NCBI GenBank assembly: GCA_030065915.1
Contig: JASJCQ010000006.1
Location: 62,001-126,000 of the forward strand
Direction of reading: 5' to 3'
Length of the DNA: 64,000 bases
Source of the DNA: Woeseiaceae bacterium
GTDB taxonomy: Bacteria > Pseudomonadota > Gammaproteobacteria > Steroidobacterales > Woeseiaceae
In this document: positions 34,676 through 44,870 of the stretch, in pieces
How positions within the stretch are numbered: the first letter of the stretch is position 1
Layout of the letters: the number at the start of each line of letters is the position of its first letter
Notes under the pieces: generated by a model
Told to the model about the DNA's origin: nothing
The model's input: only the letters and a program-made list of their open reading frames with translations
Database searches by the model: none
Position numbers and translations under genes: made by a program

Positions 34676-36088
34676 CTACATGAACAAGCCGAGCACGAAG
34701 AACCCGACGGCTGCGATGCCAGCCGCAAGCAGCGCGTAGGGCAGCTGCGTGCGAACATGCTCGATATGGTCGGTAGCCGATGCCATGGAAGCAAGTACGG
34801 TCGTATCGCTGATTGGCGAGGCATGATCACCGAAGATCGCACCCGAGATGGCCGCCGCGAGCATCAGCGGCGCCGGGATGCCAAGCGTCAGCGCGATCGG
34901 GATGGCAATCGGAATCATGATGGCGAACGTGCCCCAGCTCGAGCCAACCGAGAACGCGATAAACGCGGACAGGATGAAAACCAGTGGCGGGAGTAGCAGC
35001 GGTGAAATATTGCCGCTGACCAGGTTCGCGACATAGGCGCCGGTGCCCAGTGTCTTCGCGACGTCGCCCAGTGCCAGCGCCAGCAACAGGATGATCGCAA
35101 TTGGCAACAGGTCGCCGGCGCCTTTCATAAATATCTGCATCAGTTCTGCAACCGAGCAGTCGCCCTTACTGAGCGTCATGACCCAGGCAACGCTGATGCC
35201 GAGAATGACCGACCACAGCACGGACACCGAGCCTGAACCTTCGATGATGTTGCCGTCGCCGGTGATGTACAGCGAGACCGGCATCATGAGCACCATCGAC
35301 AGTATAGGCAGCACCATCAGCCACGCCGACGGGATGTGGTCACTGTCGTCAACCTGACTTTCCGCCGACACGTCAACGATGGGCACCGACCCCGGCCACA
35401 GCACCTCGCCGCCCCGGGTGCGCTCCTCTGCCTTTTTCATCGGACCGATGTTGACGTTTTTCCAGATCACGAGACCGGCCAGCAGAATCGCTGTGATCGC
35501 GTACAGGTTCATTGGCACAGCCGCAATGAAGGTCTGCAGCGGATTGTCGATGCCTGTCGATGCGACAAGGCTGATGATGAACGCCCCCCAGGCGTTGAGC
35601 GGAATCATCACGCAGACCGGTGCTGACGTTGCGTCGATCAGGTAAGCGAGCTTCTCTCGAGAAACCTTGAAGCGATCAAACAGTGGGCGGCTCACCGAGC
35701 CGGCCACCAGCATCGTGATGCTCGACTCGACGAAAATCACCAGCCCGGTGACCCAGGCGAGGATCTGCGCGCGAAACCCGTTGTGCACCCAGTGACGCGT
35801 CTCGAGATAGTGCACGAAGCCGCGCACACCGCCGGAGCGTTCAATCGTCGCAATCAGCGGACCAATCAACAGCGTGAAGATCAGAACACGTGCATCGCCC
35901 GGATCGGTGAACACATTGATCGTCCCGTCCAGCGCGCGAGCGATGCCAGACAGCGGGTTGAACGCACTTAGCACCGTGTAACCCATCCAGATGCCGGCGA
36001 ACAGCGACAGCACAACCTGCTTGCTCCAGATAGCCAGTACGATCGCGAGCACCGGCGGCAGCACCGAGAGCCAGGTCGGGTCGTTCAT
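34676..36088 (-). CDS. nhaC: NhaC family Na+/H+ antiporter
   Basis: The 470-residue protein has about 11 to 12 membrane helices. It carries NhaC features such as GMIGPLIATIERSGG-type helix (here LLIGPLIATIERSGGVRGFV), FVESSITMLVAGSVSRPL, DATSAPVCVMIPLNAWGAF and GAIFGDHASPISDTTVLASM. It exchanges sodium for protons to keep pH and sodium balance, in keeping with a marine habitat. The ATG at 36088 gives the usual NhaC start (MNDPTWLSVLPPVLAI); an upstream extension to 36274 lacks family sequence. It diverges from the VOC gene. Confidence 0.92.
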   Translation of the reverse strand: MNDPTWLSVLPPVLAIVLAIWSKQVVLSLFAGIWMGYTVLSAFNPLSGIARALDGTINVFTDPGDARVLIFTLLIGPLIATIERSGGVRGFVHYLETRHWVHNGFRAQILAWVTGLVIFVESSITMLVAGSVSRPLFDRFKVSREKLAYLIDATSAPVCVMIPLNAWGAFIISLVASTGIDNPLQTFIAAVPMNLYAITAILLAGLVIWKNVNIGPMKKAEERTRGGEVLWPGSVPIVDVSAESQVDDSDHIPSAWLMVLPILSMVLMMPVSLYITGDGNIIEGSGSVSVLWSVILGISVAWVMTLSKGDCSVAELMQIFMKGAGDLLPIAIILLLALALGDVAKTLGTGAYVANLVSGNISPLLLPPLVFILSAFIAFSVGSSWGTFAIMIPIAIPIALTLGIPAPLMLAAAISGAIFGDHASPISDTTVLASMASATDHIEHVRTQLPYALLAAGIAAVGFFVLGLFM

Positions 36089-36239
36089 CAGTCTTTGAGG
36101 TCCGAAATTGCGGGGTTGGTCGCTGTAGGCGGGAGCATTTGGAGTTATTGTTATGGTTTGACAAGCCATTAAAGCACACACCGGCGTGTTGACGAACGCT
36201 AGCGGTTGCCAGGCGTCGGAATTTCGAGGGGGCCACACA

Positions 36240-36656
36240 GTGTCGAAAGCCAACCCGATCAACATCAAGCGCATTGATCATGTCGTTATTCGTGCGAAAG
36301 ACCTCGAGAAAATGATCGCCTTCTACCAGGACGTCCTGGGCTGCCGCCTCGAACGCGGCCCCGGCGAGTCAGGCCTCGCCCAGCTTAGAGCCGGCGAGTC
36401 CATGATCGACCTGGTCGACGCGGCCGGGCGGCAGGGAAGACAGGGCGGCGCGGCGCCCGATCACAGCGCCGACAACGTTGACCACGTCTGCCTGCTGGTG
36501 TCGCCCTGGGACCAGGGCGCCATGCTGAAACACCTGAACGAACACAATGTCGACTTCGGTGAGGTCGCGACCCGCTATGGCGCGACCGGTGACGGCTCGT
36601 CCGTCTACATGAAGGACCCCGAGGGCAACACGATCGAACTGAAAGGCACCAGCTGA
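36240..36656 (+). CDS. VOC family protein (glyoxalase/dioxygenase superfamily)
   Basis: The 138-residue protein shows two beta-alpha-beta-beta-beta repeats: IDHVVIRAKDLEKMIAFYQD...LGCRLERG and VDHVCLLVSPWDQGAMLKHL, ending in VYMKDPEGNTIELKG. The conserved His (IDH, VDH) and Glu (IEL) are the metal-ligand positions of the fold. Such proteins act as lyases, isomerases or resistance proteins. No substrate can be given. The start is a GTG at 36240 preceded by GAGGGGG. An in-frame upstream extension lacks the fold. Confidence 0.88.
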   Translation: MSKANPINIKRIDHVVIRAKDLEKMIAFYQDVLGCRLERGPGESGLAQLRAGESMIDLVDAAGRQGRQGGAAPDHSADNVDHVCLLVSPWDQGAMLKHLNEHNVDFGEVATRYGATGDGSSVYMKDPEGNTIELKGTS

Positions 36657-36763
36657 ACCCGAGCGATCAGGCGACCTGCCTGACCCACCGCGACGGTCTG
36701 CCGATTCCCGGACAGCGCCGAGACGAGTATATTCACCCGTAGCTTAAGTCAGGCGGGGATCTC

Positions 36764-39259
36764 GTGCGAGCACAACTTTCAATAGCGCTGCTGATTCTGG
36801 CAGCATCCGGGGCCATGGCGGAACAGGCGATGAACACATCCAACGAGCGAGTCGAATCGATACTCAGTGAGATGACCATTGAGGAGAAGATCGACCTTCT
36901 TGCCGGCGTCGACTTCTTCTACCTGCGAGGCGTACCTCGTCTCGGTGTGCCGCGCATGCGGATGATCGATGGCCCGATGGGCGTACGGAACGATGGGCCG
37001 GCCACGGCCTATCCGGGTGGCATCGGACTGGCTGCCACGTGGAACAGGGATCTGGCTGAACGAATCGGTGTGGAGTTCGGTCGCGATGCGAGGGCGAAGG
37101 GCGCACACTACCTGCTCGCCCCGGGCGTGAATATCTATCGCGCGTCAATTCTCGGCCGCAACTTCGAATACATGGGTGAGGACCCGTACCTCGCGGGCCA
37201 GCTGGCCGTCAGCTATATCCACGGCGTACAAAGCCAGGAGGTGGCTGCGACGATCAAGCATTTCGTTGCGAACAACGCCGAGTTCGACCGCAATCACGCA
37301 GACTCGTTGGTCGACGAGCGGACGCTCCGGGAGATCTACCTGCCGGCATTCGAAGCGGCGATCGCTGAAGGCAAGGTGGCGGCGATCATGGCCGGCTACA
37401 ACCTGACCAATGGCCTGTATATGTCGCAGCACGCTTACCTGAACAACGATGTGGCAAAGGGAGAATGGGGCTTTGACGGCGTCATCATGTCCGACTGGAT
37501 CTCGACATACGACACGATCGGAATGGCCAACGGCGGCCTCGACATCGAGATGCCCTACCCGACTCACTTCAATCGCGACACGCTGCTACCGGCGCTGGAG
37601 TCAGGCGAGGTCGACCAGGCAACGATTGACGACAAGATACGTCGAATCCTGAGCGTCGCCGACCGGTTCAACTGGCTGGACCGCGACCAGGTCGACCCGT
37701 CGATACCGCGTTTCAATGTCGCAGGGCGCGCGGCAGCTCTGGATGGGGCACGAGAGGGCATCGTGCTGCTCAAGAACGACGATGAGCTGTTGCCACTCGA
37801 CAGGGAGTCGACGAAGACCGTCCTGCTTGTGGGCCCGAACATTCACCCCGCCGTCGTTGGCGGGGGTGGCAGTTCCAAGACCGACCCGTTCACGTCGGTC
37901 AGCATCCTTGAAGGCCTGACGGAAGTCAGCGGCTCGGGCGTCAAGGTCTTGAGTTCGGACGGCATACCGTCACTGGTGGACATGGTTCGCGCGACGAACT
38001 TCACGAAGGATGAAGGTGGCAACACCGAGGGCATGCTGGCGGAATATTTCGCGAGCGACGACCTGTCCGGCGAGCCGGTCATTTCCAGGGTTGAGCCTCG
38101 CGTCGAGATCGGCATTGGCCAGAACGGTCCCTTCTATCCCCCGGACACGAAGTCGGAACGCTGGACCGGCTACTACACAACCGACCAGGGCGGTGCTTTC
38201 GACGTTATCGTTGCCGCGTCCGGTGATCGCGGCTTCTACTACCGCGTCTTCATCGACGACAAGCTGGTGCTGGACAGCTGGACGATCAACCGGGCCATCG
38301 TCGACTACGAGACCATCAGCCTGGAGCCCGGAACGCACAAGGTCGTGGTCGAGCACCGTGACCGCCAGAAGTGGCCGGGAGAACGCCTGATGCTGGCTCT
38401 CTCGAAACATGGCGATCGCGTTGCCGAAGACGCAAAAGTCATGGCCGAACAGGCCGACGTGGTCATCGTCGCGGCTGGCTTCGACGATTCGACAGAATCG
38501 GAAGGCGCCGACCGTTCCTTCAGGCTACCTGCCGGTCAGGACGAGCTGATCAACGCGATGGCGGCTGCGAATGACAAGACGGTCGTCGTCATGACGTCAG
38601 GTGGCGGCGTGGACACCGCGCCGTGGCTCGGCAACGTCGCAGGCTACCTGCAGGCGTGGTATCCGGGACAGGAAGGCGGAACAGCTATCGCCGAGATACT
38701 CTTCGGCGACGTCAACCCGTCGGGCCGGCTGCCCGCATCATTCGAACGCCAGCTCGAAGACAACCCGTCCTACGCCTCCTACTACCCCGCGCCCGGTACG
38801 CTCGAAGTCACGTATGAAGAAGGGATCTTCGTTGGCTACCGTGGCTATGACGAGTACGAGATCGAACCCTTGTTCCCGTTCGGCTACGGGCTGTCCTATA
38901 CGAGCTTCGAATACGGCGGTCTGGCTGTTTCCCCGGGCGAGACGGACGACGGCAACGTCACGGTCAGCTTCGACGTGACCAATACCGGCAACCGGGCAGG
39001 TGCAGATGTCGCCCAGCTGTATGTGGCCGACTCACACAGCCTCGTTGCTCGACCGCCGAAAGAACTGAAAGGCTTTGCGAAGGTGCAGCTGGAGCCCGGC
39101 GAAACGAAGCGCCTGAGCCTGGAACTGGATCGTCGCGCGTTCGCGTATTACGACGTCAACAGGAAGGACTGGCAGGTATCGCCCGGTACCTTCCGTCTGC
39201 TGATAGGCCGCTCGAGCCGCGACATCGTGCTCGAGGGTGAGGTCAGCTACTCGGACTGA
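36764..39259 (+). CDS. Glycoside hydrolase family 3 beta-glucosidase with PA14 domain
   Basis: The 831-residue secreted enzyme has a signal peptide (residues 1-19). A GH3 N-terminal barrel follows with KHF at 165-167 and nucleophile Asp244 in IMSDW. A GH3 C-terminal domain begins near residue 340, a PA14 insert lies at about 415-545 (LAEYFASDDLSGEP, GFYYRVFIDDKLVLD), and a fibronectin-like end carries NTGNRAGADVAQLYV. It should cut beta-glucosides from oligosaccharides, and the PA14 insert is typical of enzymes acting on branched or beta-1,3 glucans. The GTG start at 36764 begins the signal directly. The 3' end overlaps the convergent beta-helix lipoprotein gene by 13 nt. Confidence 0.94.
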   Translation: MRAQLSIALLILAASGAMAEQAMNTSNERVESILSEMTIEEKIDLLAGVDFFYLRGVPRLGVPRMRMIDGPMGVRNDGPATAYPGGIGLAATWNRDLAERIGVEFGRDARAKGAHYLLAPGVNIYRASILGRNFEYMGEDPYLAGQLAVSYIHGVQSQEVAATIKHFVANNAEFDRNHADSLVDERTLREIYLPAFEAAIAEGKVAAIMAGYNLTNGLYMSQHAYLNNDVAKGEWGFDGVIMSDWISTYDTIGMANGGLDIEMPYPTHFNRDTLLPALESGEVDQATIDDKIRRILSVADRFNWLDRDQVDPSIPRFNVAGRAAALDGAREGIVLLKNDDELLPLDRESTKTVLLVGPNIHPAVVGGGGSSKTDPFTSVSILEGLTEVSGSGVKVLSSDGIPSLVDMVRATNFTKDEGGNTEGMLAEYFASDDLSGEPVISRVEPRVEIGIGQNGPFYPPDTKSERWTGYYTTDQGGAFDVIVAASGDRGFYYRVFIDDKLVLDSWTINRAIVDYETISLEPGTHKVVVEHRDRQKWPGERLMLALSKHGDRVAEDAKVMAEQADVVIVAAGFDDSTESEGADRSFRLPAGQDELINAMAAANDKTVVVMTSGGGVDTAPWLGNVAGYLQAWYPGQEGGTAIAEILFGDVNPSGRLPASFERQLEDNPSYASYYPAPGTLEVTYEEGIFVGYRGYDEYEIEPLFPFGYGLSYTSFEYGGLAVSPGETDDGNVTVSFDVTNTGNRAGADVAQLYVADSHSLVARPPKELKGFAKVQLEPGETKRLSLELDRRAFAYYDVNRKDWQVSPGTFRLLIGRSSRDIVLEGEVSYSD

Positions 39260-41043
39260 AACGCTTCCGGCTTGGCCAGCGCACGCGTTGAACCCAGCGG
39301 GTTCAGCCCGTCGAAGAATTTGACCTCCTCGACATTCGTCGCCTCGCCGAGCAGGTTGACCGGATGGTCGATACCACCGAATCGACCGGCGAACGTAGTC
39401 ACGTGCGTGATATTCACGCCGTCACGATCCGGGGCCTCGATGGCGCTGGTCACGCGAGCCTTCGGGTCTCGCTGCTGGTGCACGCCGAAGAAGCTGTAGA
39501 TGCCGAGCCCGTAGGCCTGGTGCGACTGCACGTCGTCGGCCACTTTGTAGGACGCAAAGCCCTTCGTGTCGCCGTTCATCCATTCTTCCTGGCTTGGAGG
39601 ATCGTAAGGAATCTCGGACTGGTAGAAGTAGACCCGTCCGCGTTCACCGTTCCAGACCGTCTGGTACTCCTGGAAGTGCTCGTTGAAGAGACCGTAGATC
39701 GTGACGTCGTCGCCATTGACGACCAGGCCGTGCTTCGACCGGTTGACGGTCCACTTTGCACCCGCGCCGTGATCTGCACGCCACAGCCAGGCGTGGTCGA
39801 TGATGACATCGTTGCTGTTGATCTCGAGGCAGACGTCCGCCTTGCCGGGGATGGCGCCACCGACCCGGCAGAAGATGTCATGCAAGGAGGTCGGGTTGTC
39901 GCTGTGATCCTGGTCCGAGCCCGGATCGCCTATTCGGATCAGGGCCGGAGAGTTCTCGAGGCCGGCATCGATCATCAGCCCGGCCACGACAACACCGCTG
40001 ACGTCGGCCGTCTCGAACGCTATCTGACCCTTTTCGGGCACGAGCGTCGCCAGGCCGATACCAAGCACAACGGTATTGGGCCGGTTGACGCGTATTGGTG
40101 CGTCCAGCGGATAGATCCCTGGCGTCAGCAGCAGGTGCTTGCCCGCGTCGAGTGATGCGTTGATCGACGCCGCCGTGTCCTCGCCCGCGACGGCGATGTG
40201 GAAGTCGTCAATCGAAATGTTCTTGCCCGCTTCGTTGCCGTCCTTCCAGGTCACGCCCCGGGTCGATTGCTCGAGCGCGGGGACGAAGACAGTGAAGTTG
40301 CCCGACTCGTCGACGACGAGAAAGGGTTTGTCGCGGACGACAGGCGTCCGATCGATGACGGTGATCGGAGTATCGGGCCAGTCATCGTCGGGAGTACCGA
40401 CGGTGCCAACGAAAGTGCGGTTCCAGTTACCGCCGCGCCAGAGCCCTACCTCGGAATTCCGGGTGAACCACTGTTGTCCCGTCGTCAGCCCGGCCTGGCC
40501 GTCCACAATCGAGTTCGCCAGGAAGCCGCCACTGCCCCAGCTGCCGAGATCGAATTGCAGGTCGCCCTTGACGTGCATGCGTCGGTACGGCGCCGCCTGT
40601 GATACGGCCCAGTACACGGGTTCAGCCGCATCGACCGGATTGACGAGGAAATTCTCGGCCGCGCGCCAGAACATGATCGTGACGCGTTTGTTAGAAGAGC
40701 TCGAGATCGACTGTACCGCGCCGTTGATCGTTACGTCAGACGGAACCTGACCCAGTCCGGCCGCGTGCATGTAATAGTCGATGGTAACGTCGAGATCGTA
40801 CTCGCCGGGCTTGAACAACAGTGCGTAACGGTTCTCGCTGAACTCGTCCTTTGCCTGTTGCCTGTGTAACGCGTCCAGCGTCCTCCGGATAGCGGCCGTA
40901 TCCATGCTCGGATCGAACAGCAGAACGTTGTCACCGAATGGGGAATCGTAGGGTCGTGCGTCGACCATGGGCTCTTCTCCGGGATGGCCACAGGCTGCGA
41001 CAACCAGGGCGGCTATGACGGCGGCGGCTGTGTATCTGGTCAT
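39247..41043 (-). CDS. Secreted parallel beta-helix lipoprotein (actinobacterial 'coagulation factor 5/8'-annotated type)
   Basis: The 598-residue protein has a lipobox-type signal (VVAAC, Cys about residue 18). The body reads as a right-handed beta-helix with blocks SDVTINGAVQSISSSS, FLANSIVDGQAGLTTGQQ, LLLTPGIYPLDAPIRVNRPN, LHDIFCRVGGAIPGKADVCL and VIIDHAWLWRADHG. From memory it matches a family common in Streptomyces annotated as coagulation factor 5/8-type or adenylyl cyclase. It resembles GH55-like beta-helix enzymes, but I see no proven catalytic residue. Paired convergently with GH3, a role in beta-glucan cleavage is inference. Confidence 0.85.
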   Translation of the reverse strand: MTRYTAAAVIAALVVAACGHPGEEPMVDARPYDSPFGDNVLLFDPSMDTAAIRRTLDALHRQQAKDEFSENRYALLFKPGEYDLDVTIDYYMHAAGLGQVPSDVTINGAVQSISSSSNKRVTIMFWRAAENFLVNPVDAAEPVYWAVSQAAPYRRMHVKGDLQFDLGSWGSGGFLANSIVDGQAGLTTGQQWFTRNSEVGLWRGGNWNRTFVGTVGTPDDDWPDTPITVIDRTPVVRDKPFLVVDESGNFTVFVPALEQSTRGVTWKDGNEAGKNISIDDFHIAVAGEDTAASINASLDAGKHLLLTPGIYPLDAPIRVNRPNTVVLGIGLATLVPEKGQIAFETADVSGVVVAGLMIDAGLENSPALIRIGDPGSDQDHSDNPTSLHDIFCRVGGAIPGKADVCLEINSNDVIIDHAWLWRADHGAGAKWTVNRSKHGLVVNGDDVTIYGLFNEHFQEYQTVWNGERGRVYFYQSEIPYDPPSQEEWMNGDTKGFASYKVADDVQSHQAYGLGIYSFFGVHQQRDPKARVTSAIEAPDRDGVNITHVTTFAGRFGGIDHPVNLLGEATNVEEVKFFDGLNPLGSTRALAKPEAFQSE

Positions 41044-41228
41044 TGGTGTCAGATCCGGGAGGATTCCACATCTACGACTCTGCTTCGGTTAACGACCGGC
41101 ATCCTGTTTTCCTTGGCATCCTCTTGCCGCCCATACAGTCATTGTGAAGCACGCCCACCGGCACGGGGTTCGCCCACCTGAGAGCGCGCATGATCAACCT
41201 CTCGACGCTGCTCCTCCAGGGTAAGGCA

Positions 41229-43277
41229 CTACTCGGTCCAGCGCTTGATCCAGGCGTTCACGGTGTCGTGCCACTGGATCGAGTTGGCTGGCTTCAAGAC
41301 CCAGTGATTCTCGTCCGGGAAGTAAAGAAACTGGCTCTCGATGCCCTTGCGCTGTAGCGCTGTGAATGCGGCGATACCCTGCTCCAGAGGCACGCGGTGA
41401 TCCAGCGCACCATGAATGACGAGCATCGGCCGCTGCCAGTTGTCGACGTGCCTGACCGGGTTGTGTCGCTCGTAGCCCTCGGGGTTGGCGAAAGCAGGCC
41501 CGCCCATCTCCCACTCCGTAAACCAGAGCTCCTCGGTGCTGTAACCCATGAACCGGTTGTCGAAGACGCCGTCATGATTGACGAGGCAGTCGAACGGCTC
41601 GTTCCAGTTACCCGCGATCCAGTTAATCATATAGCCGCCGTAGGAAGCGCCGAGCGCGCAGACCCTTTCGCCATCGATGAATTCGTAGTTCTCGAGCGCG
41701 TAGGCAAGACCCTTCTGCAGATCCTCAAGCGGCTTGCCGCCCCAGTCGCCGGAGATCGAGTCCGTGAAGTCCTGGCCGTAGCCGGTCGAGCCATGGAAAT
41801 CGATCATGACCGAGACGAACCCCTGCCCGGCGTAGGTCTGCGGGTTCCATCGATAGTGGAAGCTGTCGCCGAAGCTGCCCTGCGGGCCGCCATGGATCAG
41901 GAACGCCAGCGGGTACTCTCGGTTTCTCTTGAATCCAGCTGGCTTGACTACGTAGCCGTAGACCGTCTCGTCATTCCAGCCTTTGAAGCTGAATTGCTCG
42001 TAGTCCCCCATATCGACGTCTCGCAGTCGTTCCGCATTGACCTCGGTCAGGCGCTCGGCAGTTCCGCCAGCGCCCGGCACGCGGTATAGATCGGCCGGCG
42101 ACTTCAGCGAGTTAATCGCGACGATGAGGCCGTCGCCAGCAAGATCAAAGCCGCTAACGGACCCCACGTCCGTTAGCTGGGTGACCTTGTCGGTGGCGAG
42201 GTCAATCGCAAACAGTGGGCGCTGACCGATGTGCGTCGCCGTCGTGTAAATGCGGTCCCCGGCAGCGGATAGCTGAATGCCGTAGGCGGAGCGGTCCCAG
42301 TCCGGCGCGATCTCACGCAGATCGCCGCTGGCGAGGTCGAGCGCCTTGATAGCGAGACGGTCGGCCTCGAAGCCGGCGCGGCGCATCGCCCGGTAGTAAA
42401 GCGTCTTGCCGTCCCTGCTGAACACCGGCCCCGTGTCGACCGCCTTGTTGGCCCCGGTCAGGTTGCGCGGCCTGCCCGCGCCATCGGCTGACGCCAGGTA
42501 GATGTCGAAGTTCGTGGACCAGGCTTCCTCCCTTCCGGCGAGCCGAACGCTGTACGCGAGCTGCTCACCATCCGGGCTGAATGCGTAGTCGCCATTGTCG
42601 CCGAAGGGCTTTGACGGAATGTCGCCATCAACGCCTCTCGTAACCCAGACCGGATCACCGGCCTGGTGACCGCTGGCCAACGCGGCCGTGAAGAGCTGTG
42701 AGCGCCGGCCGTCTTTCCATGTATCCCAGTGACGGATGAATAGCTTGTCGTAGACGACGCCGCTCGTATCGGCGTCGGCGCGTTCGTCGAGGCGCTTGGT
42801 CGTGCACGCAAGGTCGTCACAGTCGATGAACACCTCCATCGAAACGGCCAGCCGATCCCCGGTCGGCGACAGCTTGAAGCTTGTCACGTCGAGCGGGAAG
42901 TCGGTGACCTGTGAAGCTTCGCCGCCCCGCATTCCGAGACGCCAGACCTGCATCGAGCCGGATCGCGCCGACAGGAAATAGATGGCATCGCCGGCGGGTG
43001 ACCATGCCGGTGACGCCGAGCTCACTCCTTTTGCTGTCAGTCGCCTTGGCTCAGTCGACGTCGGGTCACCGAGTGTCAGGGCGAAAATCCCGGTCACGCC
43101 CTTGTTCTTTTCGAGATCGGCCTCGCGCATTGTGAACACGACAAGACCGCCGTCGGGAGAGACCTGCGGACCGGACACCCGGTCGAGAGAGACCAGGTCT
43201 CGAACATCGAAGCCTCGCGTATCGGCTAATGAAGAAACGGTGAACAGGAACAGGATTACGGTCAGAATGAGTCGCAT
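41229..43277 (-). CDS. S9 family prolyl oligopeptidase-type peptidase
   Basis: The 682-residue secreted peptidase has a signal peptide (residues 1-17). An N-terminal beta-propeller region (repeats such as PQVSPDGGLVVF, YAFSPDGEQLAYSV) spans to about residue 420. The C-terminal alpha/beta hydrolase has Ser545 in GASYGG, Asp626 in ALDHRVP and His658 in DENHWV. It should release dipeptides or process small peptides in the periplasm, complementing the S46 enzyme at 5.9 kb. The ATG at 43277 has GGAGA before it. It precedes the beta-helix gene on the same strand at a 185-nt gap. Confidence 0.94.
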   Translation of the reverse strand: MRLILTVILFLFTVSSLADTRGFDVRDLVSLDRVSGPQVSPDGGLVVFTMREADLEKNKGVTGIFALTLGDPTSTEPRRLTAKGVSSASPAWSPAGDAIYFLSARSGSMQVWRLGMRGGEASQVTDFPLDVTSFKLSPTGDRLAVSMEVFIDCDDLACTTKRLDERADADTSGVVYDKLFIRHWDTWKDGRRSQLFTAALASGHQAGDPVWVTRGVDGDIPSKPFGDNGDYAFSPDGEQLAYSVRLAGREEAWSTNFDIYLASADGAGRPRNLTGANKAVDTGPVFSRDGKTLYYRAMRRAGFEADRLAIKALDLASGDLREIAPDWDRSAYGIQLSAAGDRIYTTATHIGQRPLFAIDLATDKVTQLTDVGSVSGFDLAGDGLIVAINSLKSPADLYRVPGAGGTAERLTEVNAERLRDVDMGDYEQFSFKGWNDETVYGYVVKPAGFKRNREYPLAFLIHGGPQGSFGDSFHYRWNPQTYAGQGFVSVMIDFHGSTGYGQDFTDSISGDWGGKPLEDLQKGLAYALENYEFIDGERVCALGASYGGYMINWIAGNWNEPFDCLVNHDGVFDNRFMGYSTEELWFTEWEMGGPAFANPEGYERHNPVRHVDNWQRPMLVIHGALDHRVPLEQGIAAFTALQRKGIESQFLYFPDENHWVLKPANSIQWHDTVNAWIKRWTE

Positions 43278-43466
43278 GAACCATCTCCGGGAAAAAGCGA
43301 TGACGAATGATATCCGATATCGCAGCAACAGAAAGCTGCACGCCGGCATCTGCATCGGAGCCACAGAAAGCGGCGAAAAAATCGCCGTTTCGCGGCGTAA
43401 GCTACGTATTGTCAGGCCACATGCCATGCGAGACGCTTAGCGCATGCGGACACGGGGAATCCCGGC

Positions 43467-44855
43467 ATGAGTTTCTCGGTTCAGTTTCTTGGCGCCACCG
43501 AACAGGTCACCGGATCGCTGTACCTGGTCAGAACCGCCAACCACCAGGTGTTGCTTGAGTGCGGCATGGTCCAGGGTGGACGTGCCGCCGAAGAAGCCAA
43601 CGCGGACCCATTCCCTTTCGACGTTGCGGACATCGACGCTGTCGTCATCAGCCATGCGCATATCGATCATTCCGGCCGGGTCCCGCTACTGGTCAGGCGA
43701 GGATACACGGGGCCGATCTACACGCAGCATGCCAGCAAGGCACTGCTGGAGATCATGCTGCCCGACTCCGGCTATATCAACGAGAAGGATGCACAGTGGG
43801 AGAACAAGCGTCGACGTAAGAACGGGAAACCGCTCGTCGAACCCCTGTACACGCGCGTCGACGCAGAGAACTCGCTGACGCAGATCGACAGCATCGCCTA
43901 TAACGAGCCGACAGCGATCGTGCCGGGTCTCGAACTCACGCTTCACGACGCCGGTCACATACTCGGCTCGTCGATCGTCGAGCTGACCTGCACGGACGAC
44001 GGCCGAAAACGCAGGTTGGTCTTCAGTGGTGACCTCGGCTATCGAGACGCACCGGTCATGGATTCGCCTGTGCAACTGGCGAAGGCCGATGCCGTCATGC
44101 TGGAGAGCACCTACGGCGATCGTTTGCACCGGGACTTCGAGCACACGATCGAGGAGCTGACCGAGCTCTTCACAACGGCTCGGGCCGGGAGCGGTAACGT
44201 CCTGATCCCGGCGTTTACCGTCGGGCGCACACAGGATCTACTCTACCTGATGCTCAAGCATGAGAAGGAATGGCGCATCGACAAGTGGAACGTGTTCATC
44301 GACAGCCCGATGGGTATCGCTGCGACCAACACTTACGCTCGCTACCGGCACCTGTACGACGTCGACCTGTTCGAGCCGGGCTCCAGCCGGCCGGCGCTGC
44401 CGAATGTGCACATGACGCGGACGACCGAAGAATCGATGAGCATCAATACGATCGAATCTGGCGCCATCATCATCGCCGGGAGCGGTATGTGCACGGGCGG
44501 CCGCATTCATCACCACCTGAAGAACAACATCTGGCGGCCGGAGTGCCACCTGATGATCGTCGGCTACCAGGCAATCGGAACGCTGGGCAGACGAATCGTG
44601 GACGGGGCCGACAAGATAAAGCTCTGGGGCAACCAATACCCGGTACGTTCGAAGGTCTGGACGGTGGGCGGCTTGTCGGCTCATGGTGACCAGGACGATC
44701 TGGTCGACTGGTATGCAGGCTTCGACGGTCGACCGCCCGTATACTTGGTTCACGGGGAGCAGGACGCGCAGGAGCCGCTGGCGAAAAGGCTGCAAACAGA
44801 ACTCGGCGCCCCGGTAGACATTGCCAGGAGCGGTATGCGGGTCGAGATCGGCTAA
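43467..44855 (+). CDS. Metallo-beta-lactamase fold protein of the beta-CASP/RMMBL type
   Basis: The 462-residue protein has the metal motif SHAHIDHSG (His63, His65, Asp67, His68), HDAGHILGSS and SGDLG. The beta-CASP insert carries ESTYGDRLHR, and the C terminus has VGGLSAHGDQDDL and YLVHGEQDAQEPL. This is the CPSF/RNase J-like hydrolase type, of which many bacterial members are exonuclease-like or of unknown substrate. It probably cleaves RNA, which is inference. The YaiI gene begins 15 nt after its stop, so both may be expressed together. The start at 43467 gives the family start SFSVQFLGATEQVTGS. Confidence 0.93.
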   Translation: MSFSVQFLGATEQVTGSLYLVRTANHQVLLECGMVQGGRAAEEANADPFPFDVADIDAVVISHAHIDHSGRVPLLVRRGYTGPIYTQHASKALLEIMLPDSGYINEKDAQWENKRRRKNGKPLVEPLYTRVDAENSLTQIDSIAYNEPTAIVPGLELTLHDAGHILGSSIVELTCTDDGRKRRLVFSGDLGYRDAPVMDSPVQLAKADAVMLESTYGDRLHRDFEHTIEELTELFTTARAGSGNVLIPAFTVGRTQDLLYLMLKHEKEWRIDKWNVFIDSPMGIAATNTYARYRHLYDVDLFEPGSSRPALPNVHMTRTTEESMSINTIESGAIIIAGSGMCTGGRIHHHLKNNIWRPECHLMIVGYQAIGTLGRRIVDGADKIKLWGNQYPVRSKVWTVGGLSAHGDQDDLVDWYAGFDGRPPVYLVHGEQDAQEPLAKRLQTELGAPVDIARSGMRVEIG

Positions 44856-44870
44856 CGGAAGAAAACCAGC

